Source: an uncultured Oscillospiraceae bacterium (GTDB taxonomy: Bacteria; Bacillota_A; Clostridia; Oscillospirales; Oscillospiraceae). Taken from it: 6,333 nucleotides of DNA. A program made the position numbers and the translations under genes. The stretch is from NCBI GenBank assembly GCA_910579155.1, contig CAJTTS010000150.1, forward strand, positions 1 to 6,333, read 5' to 3'. The first letter of the stretch is position 1. Each line of letters opens with the position of its first letter. The notes under the pieces were generated by a model. The model saw nothing but the letters and a program-made list of their open reading frames with translations, did no database searches and was not told where the DNA came from. Shown in pieces: positions 5,337 to 6,333 of the stretch.

Positions 5337-6218
5337 TTACCTCTCTTTCAGTCGTTTCGGTTTATACTTCTTGCGCGGAGCCAGGTGTTTCGGCCCCTTG
5401 GAGGTCTTGGATTTCTCCCTGGAAGACGCCGCTTTCTCCCGCCGCTCCGCCTTGATCTCATCCAGTTCCTTACGGACGGAGGGCCGGGAACGCTCCTGGG
5501 GATCAGAAATACCCTCCCCGGCTGGCTCTTTGGGCCTTGAGGTAGGCTCGGACTGACGGGATTTCGCCACCCGGCCCTCCGTAGGGTTTTGGTTCTGGCC
5601 CTCCTCCTTGGCGGGGTCAGGCCCCAGTAGCGCCGCCAAAAACTCATCCGTTTCCTGTTCGGGGACGGTGCGCTCCGGGGCGGGCAGCTCGCCCTCCTGC
5701 TCCGGGACGGGGGAGAAAAGCGCGTCCAAAAATTCCTCGGTTTCCTGCTCGGTCATCGGCTCCGCCGCCGCTGGGGGTTCCGGCTCATCAGCCGTCTGCT
5801 CGGCACGGCTGCGCTCGATCTCGCTCCTGATTTCAGCCATATCCACCGTGGCGAGGTCGAACCGCTCAAAGATGCGGTTGATCTTGCTGGCGTCCTCGGC
5901 CCGCACCATAATGTCGGTGATGCCGTCCGTGGCGTCCCGGTCTTTCAGGACGCAGTAGAGGACGCCGTACTTCTTGGCCTCCCGGCAAAAAAGCTGGAGG
6001 TCGCTGTCCTTCACGGCGAACACCTTCAACTCCTTGCCGCTGCGGAGCATATTGGTCAGCCGGGTCTTGCCCTTGGTTTTCTTCTGCTCCCGCAGGATGG
6101 CGTACAAGAGGATGGCAAGCTGCTTGGCACCCGTACCGGCCAGCTTGACCGCCACCTCACCTGTTTCCAGCGACATCCTCACGACTTGCTCCGCCGCGTC
6201 GCCTGAATAACTGCTCAT
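5337..6218 (-). CDS. pcfB: PcfB family (DUF3801) conjugation accessory protein
   Basis: A 293-residue protein. The N-terminal domain (about residues 1-140) has features of PcfB/DUF3801: an opening rich in small and acidic residues, a KQLAILLYAILREQKKTKGK stretch (32-51), and a compact alpha/beta region (KVFAVKDSDLQLFCREAKKY). PcfB of pCF10 is a relaxosome accessory factor that helps the relaxase dock on the VirD4-type coupling protein. That fits a gene lying between the relaxase and virD4. The remainder (about 141-293) is low-complexity and probably disordered: acidic and proline-rich to about 205, then strongly basic at the end. It contains a duplicated acidic motif (157-172 and 187-202). 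The ATG at 6218 has AAAGGAG 10 nt upstream and lies 62 nt inside the end of the relaxase frame. The long charged tail is the variable part. Confidence 0.88.
   Translation of the reverse strand: MSSYSGDAAEQVVRMSLETGEVAVKLAGTGAKQLAILLYAILREQKKTKGKTRLTNMLRSGKELKVFAVKDSDLQLFCREAKKYGVLYCVLKDRDATDGITDIMVRAEDASKINRIFERFDLATVDMAEIRSEIERSRAEQTADEPEPPAAAEPMTEQETEEFLDALFSPVPEQEGELPAPERTVPEQETDEFLAALLGPDPAKEEGQNQNPTEGRVAKSRQSEPTSRPKEPAGEGISDPQERSRPSVRKELDEIKAERREKAASSREKSKTSKGPKHLAPRKKYKPKRLKER
5613..5750 (-). repeat. Duplicated acidic motif within the PcfB tail
   Basis: Two copies of a 16-residue motif, EQETEEFLDALFSPVP (residues 157-172, bases 5703-5750) and EQETDEFLAALLGPDP (residues 187-202, bases 5613-5660), are set exactly 30 residues apart. 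The copies are similar at the DNA level as well, with mostly silent or conservative changes. This points to an internal duplication kept at protein level, in an otherwise disordered acidic stretch. Confidence 0.8.
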
Positions 6219-6333
6219 GTTTGTTCAACTCCTTTCGCTCGGTTTCCTTTTGCTTTACCAGCCGTTCCAGGTTTTCCCTGACCTGCCCGGAACGCTGGGC
6301 GATGCCGTCACATAAGACCACCTCCTTTCGCAG
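6157..6333 (-). CDS. Relaxase/mobilization nuclease, C-terminal tail (runs in from beyond the window)
   Basis: An open frame enters from the window edge and ends at TGA 6159-6157, giving 58 codons. It reads LRKEVVLCDGIAQRSGQVR at the edge, then a coiled-coil-like charged stretch (ENLERLVKQKETERKEL), then an arginine-rich end (FRRRGGASRED). This pattern of LRKEV-LC, a SG-V-ENL segment, a charged helix and RRRG is what I recall for the C-termini of Tn1549-type relaxases, which lie directly upstream of the PcfB gene in such elements. The catalytic domain is outside the window, so nuclease motifs cannot be checked. The last 62 nt overlap the start of pcfB in another frame, suggesting coupled translation of relaxase and its accessory protein. 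Confidence 0.72.
   Translation of the reverse strand: MRKEVVLCDGIAQRSGQVRENLERLVKQKETERKELNKHEQLFRRRGGASREDVAGNR

Noticed and set aside
4227..5540. Long plus-strand open frame of 437 codons antisense to the PcfB, ArdC-like and 63-residue genes
   Set aside because: It lies opposite three well-supported genes with recognisable domains. Its translation is a low-complexity run of G, H, V and L typical of the reverse of GC-rich coding DNA, and it matches no family I know.

Overview
The window is a piece of the conjugation module of an integrative and conjugative element (ICE) of the Tn1549/CTn type found in gut Clostridia (Bacillota). Three things support this: the gene set and its order (relaxase tail, PcfB/DUF3801, ArdC-like protein, VirD4 coupling protein, Maff2 protein, VirB6/TrbL-like protein, PrgI, VirB4 start), the strong AGGAGG-type ribosome binding sites in front of almost every gene, and the fairly high GC of the backbone, which fits an Oscillospiraceae or Lachnospiraceae-like host. 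The host is inferred, not shown.

Every gene lies on the minus strand, so the transcript runs from high to low coordinates. In transcription order: the last 58 codons of a probable relaxase (6333-6157); the PcfB-family protein (6218-5337), overlapping the relaxase by 62 nt; an ArdC-like ssDNA-binding protein with a ruined zincin motif (5333-4440); a 63-residue basic protein of unknown function (4427-4236); the VirD4-type coupling ATPase (4249-2432); a Maff2-family small secreted/membrane protein with a VirB2-pilin-like layout (2435-2082); a 71-nt gap holding a perfect 12-bp hairpin; a VirB6/TrbL-like polytopic membrane protein (2010-1174); two unrecognised genes of visibly lower GC (1159-632 and 617-408); PrgI, a VirB3-like inner-membrane component (394-29); and the first 12 codons of a probable VirB4 ATPase (36-1).

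The genes are packed as one operon. Neighbours overlap by 4, 8, 14 or 62 nt or sit within about 15 nt of each other, and several stop codons lie inside or next to the next gene's Shine-Dalgarno sequence. The only longer gap is the hairpin-bearing one. I see no promoter, Rho-independent terminator, oriT, tRNA, insertion sequence or CRISPR array.

In the expected scheme the relaxase, with PcfB as accessory factor and perhaps the ArdC-like protein, forms the DNA-processing side. VirD4 brings the nucleoprotein to the channel, and VirB6, PrgI, VirB4 and perhaps Maff2 build the channel. The less ordinary elements are the low-GC two-gene insert between virB6 and prgI, the intercistronic hairpin, the degenerate zinc site, and a short acidic motif found twice in PcfB and echoed at the N-terminus of the ArdC-like protein.
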